Assembly (NCBI GenBank): GCA_017552705.1
Contig: JAFZOY010000083.1
Span: 1 to 61,873 of the forward strand
From: Bacteroidales bacterium
Lineage (GTDB): Bacteria; Bacteroidota; Bacteroidia; Bacteroidales; UBA1715
Direction of reading: 5' to 3'
DNA: 61,873 nt
In this document: one piece after another, positions 1 through 9,068 of the stretch
Layout: each line of letters begins with the position of its first letter
Position numbering within the stretch: the first letter of the stretch is position 1
Program-made: the position numbers and the translations under genes
The notes under the pieces: model-generated
The model's database searches: none
What the model was told of the DNA's origin: nothing
The model's input: only the letters and a program-made list of their open reading frames with translations

Positions 1-164
1 ACCTTGTAACCCTTTCTTGATTACATTTTTCCCTCCACAATGAAAGCAGATTTTTACTCATTTTCTTAAAAATGCTGTAAATATATAAATTTCAATTTAT
101 TACAAGGATTTCAGGTCTCATTTTGACCATTAAGCCGAATTATTAAGTAAAAAATATTAGGAAT
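1..164. other. Intergenic DNA at window edge, no feature seen
   Basis: AT-rich sequence before the rpsP terminator. No open frame of useful length, no tRNA fold and no clear promoter octamer was recognised. It may be the end of a spacer whose other gene lies outside the window. Confidence 0.5.
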
Positions 165-198
165 AAAAAAAGACGCTCATTACTGAACGTCTTTTTTA
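165..198 (-). terminator. Rho-independent terminator of rpsP
   Basis: On the minus strand a 7-bp stem (185-191 with 172-178, one G-U pair) closes a 6-nt loop and is followed by a run of T. It lies about 20 nt after the rpsP stop codon. The mirrored A-run upstream extends the stem. Confidence 0.8.
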
Positions 199-218
199 TA
201 AATGGTTTAAGAAAAATC

Positions 219-797
219 TTATTCTGCAGGAGTTTCAGTAGCTTCGGCAGCAGGAGCTTCCTCAGCGGTTGCTTCAGCTGATTCCTCAGCAGCAGCGGCA
301 GCTTCTTCAGCTTTCTTTGCTTCTTCGGCAGCAGCCAAAGCAGCGTTTTTCTCAGCGATTTTAGCTTCGCGTTGCTTGTTGATTTCTACTTCTTCCTCGA
401 ATTTCTTCTTAGCGAAAGATTCTGCATTTGATTTTACTTTCGATGCGTATTCAGCAGCTTTCTTTTCTTTTGCATCAAGGAATGCTTGGAATTTAGCTTC
501 TAATGCTTTTTCATCGAAAGCACCTTTTTTCACACCACCTTTTAAGTGTTTCATGTACAAAACACCTTCGTGTTTCAAAATTGAACGCGCAGTGTCAGTT
601 GTTTCTGCACCAACTTCCAACCAATAAAGAGCTCTGTCGAATTTCAATTCTACAGTTGCAGGATTGGTTTTTGGATTGTACGTACCGATTTTCTCGATAA
701 ATTTGCCATCACGTGACTTTCTGCTATCAGCAGCTACAATGTGATAGAAAGGGCTCGCCTTTCGCCCGTGTCTTGCTAATCTAATTTTTACAGCCAT
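219..797 (-). CDS. rpsP: 30S ribosomal protein S16 with long C-terminal tail
   Basis: Structural protein of the small ribosomal subunit, needed for assembly of the 5' domain of 16S rRNA. Residues 1 to about 85 are the S16 core, with the opening motif [11 protein letters not shown] and the AADSR segment. Residues from about 100 to 192 are a lysine-rich, then Ala/Glu-rich low-complexity extension, roughly doubling the usual length of 80-90 residues. Such tails are known in Bacteroidota S16. The gene stands alone: a terminator follows it and a divergent promoter region precedes it. Start ATG at 797 is unambiguous because the S16 core begins there. Identity is very secure; the role of the tail is unknown. 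Confidence 0.97.
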   Translation of the reverse strand: MAVKIRLARHGRKASPFYHIVAADSRKSRDGKFIEKIGTYNPKTNPATVELKFDRALYWLEVGAETTDTARSILKHEGVLYMKHLKGGVKKGAFDEKALEAKFQAFLDAKEKKAAEYASKVKSNAESFAKKKFEEEVEINKQREAKIAEKNAALAAAEEAKKAEEAAAAAEESAEATAEEAPAAEATETPAE

Positions 798-830
798 TGT
801 ATTTTTGTTTAATTATTAAAAATTTCGGGG

Positions 831-860
831 CAAAAGTAGTCTTTTTTTTGTGAATACAAA
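831..860 (-). promoter_or_regulatory. Bacteroidota-type promoter of rpsP
   Basis: On the minus strand TTTG (860-857), an 18-nt spacer and TACTTTTG (838-831) match the Bacteroidota consensus TTTG-N19-TAnnTTTG. The start codon is 33 nt downstream of the -7 box. Confidence 0.65.
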
Positions 861-962
861 GTTTTCTCTTGTAAAATAATCCGTCGTTTTGAATTTTTTC
901 AATCGATTTGTTGCCAATATTCTAAAATATCACACTTCAGTTCTAAAAATCTTTTACTTTCG

Positions 963-993
963 TTTCCGCTTCACGCTTATTTTTCTATTTTTG
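963..993 (+). promoter_or_regulatory. Promoter of the four-gene envelope cluster
   Basis: TTTC at 963-966, a 19-nt spacer and TATTTTTG at 986-993 fit the Bacteroidota consensus with one mismatch in the -33 box. The ATG at 1011 follows 17 nt later, so the leader would be only about 10 nt. Confidence 0.55.
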
Positions 994-1010
994 TAGCAAA
1001 TTATATAAGT

Positions 1011-3791
1011 ATGCAACGGAAGTTTTTATTGACAATCGTAATTCTTTGTGTTATAGGTATTTCTGTGCTGCTTATTGTGTTTTTGAGAAATGCGAATACG
1101 CTACCGAACAATGCCAGCAAGGCGATTCCTGCCGATGCTGCTTTGGTCGTTGAAATTCGGAAACTATCCGATGCTTCGCAGATTTTTTCGTCCAACGATA
1201 AGAATGACAACGATTTATCGCATTTTGTGCTTATCAAAAAATGTGGCGAGTTTATCTCAAAAGTTGATTCCCTTGCAAAATCCGACGATACATTTTCTTC
1301 GTTTCTCGACGATGAATTGTTTTTTGTTGTGAAGCAGATTGGAAAAAATAAACTTGATTTTCTGTTTATCATTCCATTGGCGAAAAATCAGGATGAAGAA
1401 TTGGTGAAACGCTTTGTTGAACGTTCGTTCGGGCTGAATAATCCCTCATCATATGATTTCAATAAGGTTGACATTTATTCCTACAAAGATGATTTGTCTG
1501 ACAGAAAAAATCTGTCGTATGCCATTTATGGCAACACGTTGATGATTAGTGAGTCTAAGGTTTCTGTGGAATCGGCTCTGAAGGGTTTCTTTGAGGATAA
1601 AAATCTCGACAGCGATGCAGATTTCAGGAAAGTCCGTCCGAACGAGTCGAAAGTTCCTGCGCGGGTGTTCTTTCACTACGACCGCATGGCAAGCATTTTC
1701 CAATTGTACGCCTCCGATGAATATGTTACCCGAACAAAGGATTTTCCGAAAATTGCCAGCTGGACAGAATTGGATATTTCGGTAAGTTCCGATGCGTTGC
1801 GGTTCAATGGCTATATAACCACAGACTCGGTTTCGTGCGCTGCCGAATATATGAATTTGTTTTCGGGACAGCAGCGGCTTCGTGGCGAAATAATGTCGGT
1901 GATGCCAGCATCTACCATCAATTTTGTGGCTCTTTGTGTAAGCGATAAGGAACGTTATCGTAAAAATTATGAGGATTATTTGGCAAAAAATAGCTTTTTC
2001 ACGGCATACAATAAAAATATGAAATCGTTGAACGAATCGTTTACCGAAAATTCTTCTACTTCGGTTGTTTCGTTATTGTATTCGTGGATAGATGAAGAAC
2101 TTGCCTATGTGCAACTGCCAAGCTTCTCGGGACAATGTTACGAAAACACCTACGGCGTTGTGAAAGTTCATAGCCGCAAACAAACCGAATCTGAATTTGT
2201 TTCTTTGTTGAAGACAAACGCGAAAAAGAACGACGCCTCTATTGCGGCGTCGGAACTATCGGTGGGGGCAAATACATATACAATATATAAACTGCCGATT
2301 GGCAAGATTCCGCAAATGGTGTGGGGAAATCTGTTCTCGCACGTCATGGCAAAATATGTGTTCTTTGTGGATTCGTATATGATTTTCGCAAATTCGGAAT
2401 CATCGTGCGTGGCTTACTTGAACGAAGTGGAAGCGGGAAAAACATTGAGTTCCGATGCCGATTACGGCCGTTTCGACGATAATATGAAAAGTTCCTATTC
2501 ATTATATGTGTATTCTTCGATACCGCAGTCGGTACAATTGTATAAGGAATTTTTTGACGAAAAGACTTCCGAGTTCATTGACGCATATTCTTCCGAATTA
2601 AAGGATATGAATGCGTTTTCGTATCAATTGTGCGCCGACAATGATGACAAATTGTATAATGATATTTATATTTCGTTGCGCTCATCGAAACAGGAAAAGC
2701 CTGAAATAGAGTGGCGTATGATGCTCGATACGGCAATGGCGGGTACGCCGCAGATTTTTGTGTCGCATAATAATGAATTGCTCACGTTTGTGCAGGATGC
2801 AAGAAATACGTTGTATTTGATTGACAATAATACCCGTAAAATCCATTGGAAACGGGAACTTGACGGACCAATTATGGGAGAAATCCATTTTGTGAATGCG
2901 TTTGAAAATTCCTATCGGCAATATATGTTCAACACAGCGAACACGTTGTATATGATTGATAGAAAGGGAAATAACGTTTCCACTTTCCCTGTAAAATTGC
3001 CCCAGCCCGCAAGCGCACCGATTTCGGTGTTCGACTATGACAAAAATTATAAATATCGTATAGCAGTATCGTATGAAAATTCGACGATAGAATTGTTTTC
3101 GTTGGAAAAGGATGCAAAACTGACGAAAATTCCAGATTGGAATGTCACAACTGAATCGCCGGTGAAAATGCCGCTTCGTCATTATTCGTACGCAGGCAAG
3201 GATTATATTGTGTTTGCCGACACATATCACGTATATATAGTGAATCGTCGTGGACAAACGCGTGTTGAAGTTGGTTCAATCATAGAAAAAGCTCCCAATG
3301 CGGCTATAGAATTCGAGGCTGGTGCGGAATCATCGCTTTCTCGCTTTATCACAACCGATGTTGATGGTGTTGTAAAGGAGATTTTCTTAGATGGCACGGT
3401 GGTTTCTTCGGAAAAATACGGGAAACGTTCCGCCCAACATTATTTTATGACTGCCGATGTGGACAACGATGGAAATGGAGACTTGATTTTTGTTGACGAG
3501 AATAAAATCGAAGTCTATAACCAAAGTGCGAAGAAGTTGTTTAGTTACTCGGCAGATGCCACGTTGTCGAAACCATTTGTGGCGCAGTTAAAAAGTGGCG
3601 TGCAGAAGATATGTGCCAACGAACAACAATCAGGGAAAATCTATGTGGTGAACGCTGATGGCTCATTGTATAAGGGATTCCCGTTGGAAGGTCGTAGTTC
3701 TTTTGCAGTGAACGATGATTTTTTGGAAAAAGGATTTCACATAATTGTTGGTAGTAACCAAAATTTATTGTATTATTACTCAATAAAATAA
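1011..3791 (+). CDS. Membrane-anchored DUF3352-like protein with propeller-like C-terminal half
   Basis: No biochemical function is recognised. Residues about 5-26 form one hydrophobic segment (LLTIVILCVIGISVLLIVFL), so the protein is probably anchored in the inner membrane or exported. The N-terminal half resembles DUF3352-type proteins (an IPADAALVVEI opening, repeated FLDDELFFVV-type strands). The C-terminal half, from about residue 565, has repeated short strands such as TLYLIDNNTRKIHWKREL and a VDNDGNGDLIF segment, reminiscent of PQQ/FG-GAP beta-propeller blades. It is the first gene of a plus-strand run with three further envelope proteins, separated from the next by only 9 nt, so co-transcription is likely. 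Length 926 aa. Envelope location is well supported; the domain names are tentative. Confidence 0.7.
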   Translation: MQRKFLLTIVILCVIGISVLLIVFLRNANTLPNNASKAIPADAALVVEIRKLSDASQIFSSNDKNDNDLSHFVLIKKCGEFISKVDSLAKSDDTFSSFLDDELFFVVKQIGKNKLDFLFIIPLAKNQDEELVKRFVERSFGLNNPSSYDFNKVDIYSYKDDLSDRKNLSYAIYGNTLMISESKVSVESALKGFFEDKNLDSDADFRKVRPNESKVPARVFFHYDRMASIFQLYASDEYVTRTKDFPKIASWTELDISVSSDALRFNGYITTDSVSCAAEYMNLFSGQQRLRGEIMSVMPASTINFVALCVSDKERYRKNYEDYLAKNSFFTAYNKNMKSLNESFTENSSTSVVSLLYSWIDEELAYVQLPSFSGQCYENTYGVVKVHSRKQTESEFVSLLKTNAKKNDASIAASELSVGANTYTIYKLPIGKIPQMVWGNLFSHVMAKYVFFVDSYMIFANSESSCVAYLNEVEAGKTLSSDADYGRFDDNMKSSYSLYVYSSIPQSVQLYKEFFDEKTSEFIDAYSSELKDMNAFSYQLCADNDDKLYNDIYISLRSSKQEKPEIEWRMMLDTAMAGTPQIFVSHNNELLTFVQDARNTLYLIDNNTRKIHWKRELDGPIMGEIHFVNAFENSYRQYMFNTANTLYMIDRKGNNVSTFPVKLPQPASAPISVFDYDKNYKYRIAVSYENSTIELFSLEKDAKLTKIPDWNVTTESPVKMPLRHYSYAGKDYIVFADTYHVYIVNRRGQTRVEVGSIIEKAPNAAIEFEAGAESSLSRFITTDVDGVVKEIFLDGTVVSSEKYGKRSAQHYFMTADVDNDGNGDLIFVDENKIEVYNQSAKKLFSYSADATLSKPFVAQLKSGVQKICANEQQSGKIYVVNADGSLYKGFPLEGRSSFAVNDDFLEKGFHIIVGSNQNLLYYYSIK

Positions 3792-3800
3792 TGAAGACGT

Positions 3801-6059
3801 ATGGGTAAGATTGTAAAAATAATTCTATTTGCTGGGGCTATTCTGCTGTCTTCCTGCGTGAAAGATAATTTTGAACTGAAAGAAAAATTCTCTGACCAGA
3901 TTGAGTGGAATCCATCGTTGGCATTACCAATAGCCACGGCGGATTTAACTTTGGCGAACATCGCAAAGGAACGTCCCGATACGCTGGAATATGTGAGCGA
4001 ATTTGACTTAGGCTATGGCAATAATGCCGATGATAAGGTTATCCAATTGTCGTATGTGATGGATACCGCACGTGTTATTGATGTTATGCACTTACCGTTG
4101 TTGGATCCATACGATACCACATTGACAATGAAACCTGTGCAGATTTCAAATGTATCATTTCCAATTGGTTATGTTACGTTGCGTGATCTGATTAAGGATA
4201 ATTTCTCTACATCTGCCTACAATGAATATGTTGCCGCGGTACAAAACAATCCAATGGCGGTGAATGTTGATGAACATACTGCCATAGCAGAGCATCTCTA
4301 TCCGATTGGCGAGGTTCCAGAATCGGTAAAAAGTTTTATTGAGGCGAATTTCGGCACGGAAATTAATGTGAAGGACGTGTTTGAGTATATTTTGTTGAAG
4401 TCTGGAACTATCACGTTGTCGTGTACAAATTCCAGTGGATTGAATTTTTATTGCGATGTGGTGATTCAGTCCAGGGACGTGAAAACGGGAGATCTCGTAG
4501 AATTTGGTACGTTTGATTTTTCTGGATTTCCAAGTTGGATTAGTCAGGGCGGACCGCAAAAACAGTCGTTTCAGGCTGATTCTTCGTATTTGAATGCGGA
4601 ATTTTATTATAGTTTTAGAAATCTGCGAATCGCACAGACGCAAAATATCCAATTGCCAAGTTTGGACGACCTCGGTTTGTTGCTGAACATTGAAATGAAA
4701 GATTTGATTGCGTTGGCAGGTAAGGCTTACGTGCCGGAACAGGAACTCTGTTTGGACACGATTACCTATATGACGATGCGCGACGAGGATATGGACAGAA
4801 AATTATACCGCGTGTTGGTTGAAAAAGGACGTTTTCATTATGAAATAACTTCTACAATTGGTATTGCAACCGAGTTTATCGCTGAATTCCCTTCGGTTGA
4901 CTCCATGGGCGTTTCCAATATCAGAAAACGGGCGTATATGACGAACGAAAAACCTACGTATTCCGCAGATTGGTCGCTTGATGGTTGCAATTTCGACTTG
5001 ACGACCAACCCTGAAATTGGTTACAACTCTGCCCCGATAAAGGTTGGTTATCGAGTTCATACTACTGGTGGAATGTTGTATTTCGGACCGGAACAGACTA
5101 TAAAAATTGAAATAACCAATCCCGACAGTGTTGTTTTTGCCTACGTTGAAGGCGATTTGGAGCGCTTTGAACAAGATTTGTTCTCCGAAACGCTTGATTT
5201 TGATTTGCGGGAATACATTTCTGATTTCATGTCGGGCGATATAGTGTTCTACGACCCAAAAATCCAAGTAAACTATGCCAATCCAGTTGGAATCGGTGGC
5301 GATTTGGAGTTGAATATGGTAGGAAAGGACGATAAAGGTAATTCGGTTAGTATGTTCTCTGGTTTTACAAACAAATGGAGAATTCCTCGTCCCGATTGCG
5401 ATGCGGTGAAACGTGGTCAAAATGTGGAATCGTCCATCACTATCAATAACAAGACATCGAATATTGTTGATTTTATGAAGATACTGCCTTCATCTATCGA
5501 ATATTCAGGAAAACTTCATGTGAATGCCGATGTGCCTGATGGAACACCAATTTATAACTGCGTGTCGAATATCGGAACTGCAAAATTGGGCGTGGCAATT
5601 GAGTTGCCAATGAAATTGTCGGCAAAGAATCTTGTCTTGCAGCAATCAGTCAATTTGAATATGTCTGATTTGGGCGATTTATCGTCGGTTGAACGAATGC
5701 GGCTTTATATCCGTACGGAACATCAGTTCCCGCTGAATGCCACATTACGGTTGACTTTGCTCGATACAACACAGACGGGCGACAACCAAAACTTGGGCGT
5801 GCTTGATATGATTGTGCTTGAATCGGCACAAACTACCAACGGAAAAGTAGAACGTACCATGGTTCAGAAAAACGATGAGGAAATCACCTTGGAAAAAGGC
5901 GATCCTATGCTTGATAACATATTGCAGGCAAATCAATTACGTCTTGAAGTTTTGCTTGACACAGATAAAAATGGTTCAGTTCCAGTTGTATTTTATTCAT
6001 ATTATGGTTTGAAATTTAATATGGCTGCCGATTGTAAATTCATATATACAAGTAAATGA
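3801..6059 (+). CDS. Large hypothetical lipoprotein
   Basis: Function unknown. The N-terminus is a classic lipoprotein signal: basic MGKIVK, a hydrophobic core and the lipobox ILLSSC with the modified Cys at residue 19. The mature 730 residues look all-beta, rich in Asp/Asn/Ser/Thr, without a catalytic motif I can name. It sits 9 nt after the preceding envelope gene and its stop overlaps the next start (ATGA), which implies translational coupling with the DUF5723-type protein. The most reasonable reading is an outer-membrane or periplasm-facing lipoprotein working with its neighbours. Start at 3801 is preferred; an ATG at 3791 opens only a very short frame. Confidence 0.8.
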   Translation: MGKIVKIILFAGAILLSSCVKDNFELKEKFSDQIEWNPSLALPIATADLTLANIAKERPDTLEYVSEFDLGYGNNADDKVIQLSYVMDTARVIDVMHLPLLDPYDTTLTMKPVQISNVSFPIGYVTLRDLIKDNFSTSAYNEYVAAVQNNPMAVNVDEHTAIAEHLYPIGEVPESVKSFIEANFGTEINVKDVFEYILLKSGTITLSCTNSSGLNFYCDVVIQSRDVKTGDLVEFGTFDFSGFPSWISQGGPQKQSFQADSSYLNAEFYYSFRNLRIAQTQNIQLPSLDDLGLLLNIEMKDLIALAGKAYVPEQELCLDTITYMTMRDEDMDRKLYRVLVEKGRFHYEITSTIGIATEFIAEFPSVDSMGVSNIRKRAYMTNEKPTYSADWSLDGCNFDLTTNPEIGYNSAPIKVGYRVHTTGGMLYFGPEQTIKIEITNPDSVVFAYVEGDLERFEQDLFSETLDFDLREYISDFMSGDIVFYDPKIQVNYANPVGIGGDLELNMVGKDDKGNSVSMFSGFTNKWRIPRPDCDAVKRGQNVESSITINNKTSNIVDFMKILPSSIEYSGKLHVNADVPDGTPIYNCVSNIGTAKLGVAIELPMKLSAKNLVLQQSVNLNMSDLGDLSSVERMRLYIRTEHQFPLNATLRLTLLDTTQTGDNQNLGVLDMIVLESAQTTNGKVERTMVQKNDEEITLEKGDPMLDNILQANQLRLEVLLDTDKNGSVPVVFYSYYGLKFNMAADCKFIYTSK

Positions 6060-7561
6060 TGGCTAAACGATTGATTTACATACTCTGTTTTGTCTTTATG
6101 TTTGTGCGGGTTTCTGCACAAATCGACAACACTATGTATTTTATGGATCGTTTGCCGCAGTCATCGTATATCAATCCTGCACAAACACCGGAATGCAAGT
6201 TCTATATCGGTGGTCTGTTGGTGCCAATCTTCGGACAACTTCCGCCACCAATAACGTTTGCGGTAAATTTGCCTGTAGACTACAATGATGTGATTTTCCA
6301 TGGTAGTGGCGAATATGCCGACTCGTTGATTACCCCCTTGCATCCGAATGCCGATTTTGATGATTTTCTTAAAAAACTGCGGAAAGTGAATTACTTGACA
6401 ACCGACTTGCAATTGAGTTTGTTGAATTTTGGTTTCAAGACTGGCGACAAGGGATTTTTCACGTTTGATTTGTCGGAGCGGATGTTTGTTGATGCTGGTT
6501 TGCCAAGGTCGTTGTTTGAATTTGCAGCCAAAGGTAACGATGCAGTCCGTATGGCCGACTTCACCGGTTTCGGTTTGAATGCAATGTATTACCATCAGCT
6601 GGCGTTTGGACTTCAACATAAGTTTTCGAAAACCTTGTCGATGGGATTACGGGCAAAATTGTTGGTTGGTGTTGCCAGCGTTCGGAATTCTGAAACGAAA
6701 TTGGTGCTTTCAACCGCTGAAAAAACAAACTATATCAATGTTGAAGCGGAATATATTGTGAATACAAACGTTCCTTTGAATGTTACTCTTGATGACGAGG
6801 GATTTGTGAGTGAGATGGAGTTCAACAATGTATTTGAAGACAAGTCGAATATCACAAAATACACTTTGCTAACGGGTAATTATGGAGCAGCAATGGATTT
6901 CGGTTTCTCCAAGGATATAAATAGCTTTATCACAGCATATTTCAGCGTTGAAGATTTTGGTTTCATTAACTGGAAAACCAACGCCTCGAAATTTGCTTTG
7001 TATGATGAAGATTCTATGAGATTCGAGGGTTTGAAATTCTCCGACCTAAAACTCGATGGTTTTGATGATATAAATCTCGATTCCATTGTTGAAAATTTCA
7101 AGGAGATTCATTACGAAGAACAGTCGTATGTAACGAAACTACCAACAAAATTATACGCAGGCGTTCGTTATCACGCGTCGAAGCGTATGGCATTGGGCGT
7201 ATTGGGAAAATTGGAATTTATGCCGTACAAAGTTCGCCCATCATTGATGCTTACGGCGAATTTCAAGCCATTCAAGTTTACAGCAGCAACATTGAGCTAT
7301 TCCTGTATGAATGGAAACTTCAACAATATTGGATTGGGATTTACCGTCCATCCGGGTATCACGCAATGGTATTTTGTTTCCGATAACATTATCGGAGCAG
7401 CGTTGTTCCCTGCTAATAGCCGTGAAGTCAATGTAAGAATAGGTTGTAATCTTATGTTCGGTTGCGTTAAGAAGAAAGGAACGCGTGATAACCAAACAAA
7501 CAATGCGACCTTGTTGAATAAGAAAAAACATAAGAATAAAGGTGTTGTACCTCATAAGTAA
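6056..7561 (+). CDS. DUF5723-family outer-membrane beta-barrel-like protein
   Basis: Signal peptide MAKRLIYILCFVFMFVRVSAQ, then the hallmark opening of DUF5723 proteins: an N-T-M-Y-F-M-D-R-L-P-Q-S-S-Y-I-N-P-A string that I recall as typical of this Bacteroidota family. The rest has alternating hydrophobic strands and aromatic girdle residues expected of a membrane beta-barrel, similar in overall style to PorP/SprF-type proteins. The very C-terminus (from about residue 470) is Lys/Asn-rich and looks like a polar tail. Start overlaps the preceding stop by 4 nt (ATGA); a second ATG directly follows and could also be used. Role unknown; probably an outer-membrane partner of the upstream lipoprotein. 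Confidence 0.8.
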   Translation: MMAKRLIYILCFVFMFVRVSAQIDNTMYFMDRLPQSSYINPAQTPECKFYIGGLLVPIFGQLPPPITFAVNLPVDYNDVIFHGSGEYADSLITPLHPNADFDDFLKKLRKVNYLTTDLQLSLLNFGFKTGDKGFFTFDLSERMFVDAGLPRSLFEFAAKGNDAVRMADFTGFGLNAMYYHQLAFGLQHKFSKTLSMGLRAKLLVGVASVRNSETKLVLSTAEKTNYINVEAEYIVNTNVPLNVTLDDEGFVSEMEFNNVFEDKSNITKYTLLTGNYGAAMDFGFSKDINSFITAYFSVEDFGFINWKTNASKFALYDEDSMRFEGLKFSDLKLDGFDDINLDSIVENFKEIHYEEQSYVTKLPTKLYAGVRYHASKRMALGVLGKLEFMPYKVRPSLMLTANFKPFKFTAATLSYSCMNGNFNNIGLGFTVHPGITQWYFVSDNIIGAALFPANSREVNVRIGCNLMFGCVKKKGTRDNQTNNATLLNKKKHKNKGVVPHK

Positions 7562-7582
7562 TTAATATTAAATGTAAGTGAT

Positions 7583-8086
7583 ATGAAAAAAGTTTTAATG
7601 GTTTTTGTATTATTTTCAATGTGTGCATTGGGTGCAATGGCACAACATAGAGCAATTGGTTTACGGTTGTCGAATGCTGTGGAGGTATCGTATCAGCGTG
7701 AAGCTGGCGAAGCAAATTTCTGGGAATTCGACGGTGGTTTGTGGAATTTTGGTAACGGAGCGCAAGCATCGGCAGTGTATAACTGGATAATTGCTTCTCC
7801 GGAATGGAGCCCGAAAGGCGAATGGAACTGGTATCTTGGTGTTGGTGCAGGTGCTGGTGTTGTTTGGGGACCAAACTATCATTATGATTCTGAAGACATT
7901 GGCTGTTTTGTTGGTGTGGCTGGAATGCTTGGTTTGGAATATAAATTCTGGTTCCCACTTGCTGTTTCCGCAGATTTCCGTCCGATAATCGGCCCATATT
8001 TTGGCGATGGCGTACATTTTAACCCTCATTTGTTGGGTGCTTTGTATTGGCCAACATTATCCGCTCGATATACATTCAATAACTAA
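7583..8086 (+). CDS. Small predicted outer-membrane protein
   Basis: 167 residues with a clear signal peptide (MKKVLMVFVLFSMCALGAMAQ). The mature part is Gly/Trp/Tyr-rich with alternating hydrophobic strands (WYLGVGAGAGVVWG, LLGALYWPTLSARYTF) and ends in a strand with a terminal aromatic, as in small eight-stranded barrels. No enzyme motif. It is 21 nt after the DUF5723 gene and 8 nt before the TerC gene, so it may be transcribed with both. Function unknown. Confidence 0.75.
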   Translation: MKKVLMVFVLFSMCALGAMAQHRAIGLRLSNAVEVSYQREAGEANFWEFDGGLWNFGNGAQASAVYNWIIASPEWSPKGEWNWYLGVGAGAGVVWGPNYHYDSEDIGCFVGVAGMLGLEYKFWFPLAVSADFRPIIGPYFGDGVHFNPHLLGALYWPTLSARYTFNN

Positions 8087-8094
8087 GTTGTAGA

Positions 8095-9066
8095 ATGACA
8101 ATCATTGCTTGGGTTATCTTCCTTTTGATTATCGGTGCTTTGCTTGCGCTTGATTTGGGGGTGATAAATAAAACCCAGCATGAATATACGACACTTGAAG
8201 CCCTCAAAATGACAGCCCTCTGGATTGGGTGTGCACTGTTGTTTGGAGGGCTTGTTGTTGTTGCCTATAGCTTCGACTGGTTTCAATTGCGGACAAATTC
8301 CGCAGACTCCTATATTGTTACGGGGTATGATGCTGGTTTGCAATATCTTACGGGTTATCTGATAGAAAAAGCCTTGAGCATGGACAACATTTTCGTTATG
8401 GCAATGTTGTTCTCATATTTTAGAATTCCTGCGAAATATCAACACGAAGTGTTGTTCTGGGGCATATTGGGTGCTTTGGTTTTCCGTGGCGTAATGATTA
8501 TTCTTGGAGCCGCATTGGTAAATAAGTTTTCGTGGGTGATGTACATTTTTGGTGTGCTGTTGGTGTATTCCGCCATCAAAATGATGTTTGGAAAAGACGA
8601 TGAATTCGATGCTGAAAAAAGTGTCGTCGTAAAAATCATCCGCAAGGTGTATCCCGTAAGTCCTACACTTGATGAAGGACATTTCTTTACTCATTTTCAA
8701 GGCGTAAAAGCGGTAACACCGTTGATGGTTGTGCTGTTGGTGATTGAATCAACCGATGTTTTATTTGCGGTAGATTCCATTCCCGCAGTGTTTTCAGTTA
8801 CCACGGACTCGTTTATTGTGTTTACTTCGAACATCTTCGCTATATTGGGACTTCGTTCGCTGTATTTTGTATTGATTTCCGTGTTGAATAAGTTTCAATA
8901 TATAAAGTATAGCCTGTTTGTTTTGCTACTTTTTATCGGAGCTAAGATGCTTTTGATGGATTTCGTGCATATTTCAATCGGGATTTCGTTGGCGGCTATT
9001 GTTTTAATTCTTGGTGTTGGCGTGGTGGTTTCCGTTATTTTCCAGCAAAAAACTGACGAACAATAA
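8095..9066 (+). CDS. TerC/Alx-family integral membrane metal transporter
   Basis: Polytopic membrane protein of the TerC family. Members such as E. coli Alx and B. subtilis MeeF are linked to Mn2+ export or metalation of exported proteins. The two family signatures are visible: EKALSMDNIFVMAM in the first half, with conserved Asp, and ESTDVLFAVDSIPAVF in the second. About nine hydrophobic segments span the 323 residues. It lies 8 nt after the previous gene and 2 nt before the MutY-like gene. No yybP-ykoY-type leader can fit in the 8-nt gap, so any Mn control would have to act from the upstream promoter. Confidence 0.93.
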   Translation: MTIIAWVIFLLIIGALLALDLGVINKTQHEYTTLEALKMTALWIGCALLFGGLVVVAYSFDWFQLRTNSADSYIVTGYDAGLQYLTGYLIEKALSMDNIFVMAMLFSYFRIPAKYQHEVLFWGILGALVFRGVMIILGAALVNKFSWVMYIFGVLLVYSAIKMMFGKDDEFDAEKSVVVKIIRKVYPVSPTLDEGHFFTHFQGVKAVTPLMVVLLVIESTDVLFAVDSIPAVFSVTTDSFIVFTSNIFAILGLRSLYFVLISVLNKFQYIKYSLFVLLLFIGAKMLLMDFVHISIGISLAAIVLILGVGVVVSVIFQQKTDEQ

Positions 9067-9068
9067 AT

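Noticed and set aside
2682..3257. Minus-strand open frame of 191 codons inside the first envelope gene
   Set aside because: Composition (Ile/Phe/Arg/His-rich, no motif) and full overlap with a well-supported gene mark it as a shadow frame.
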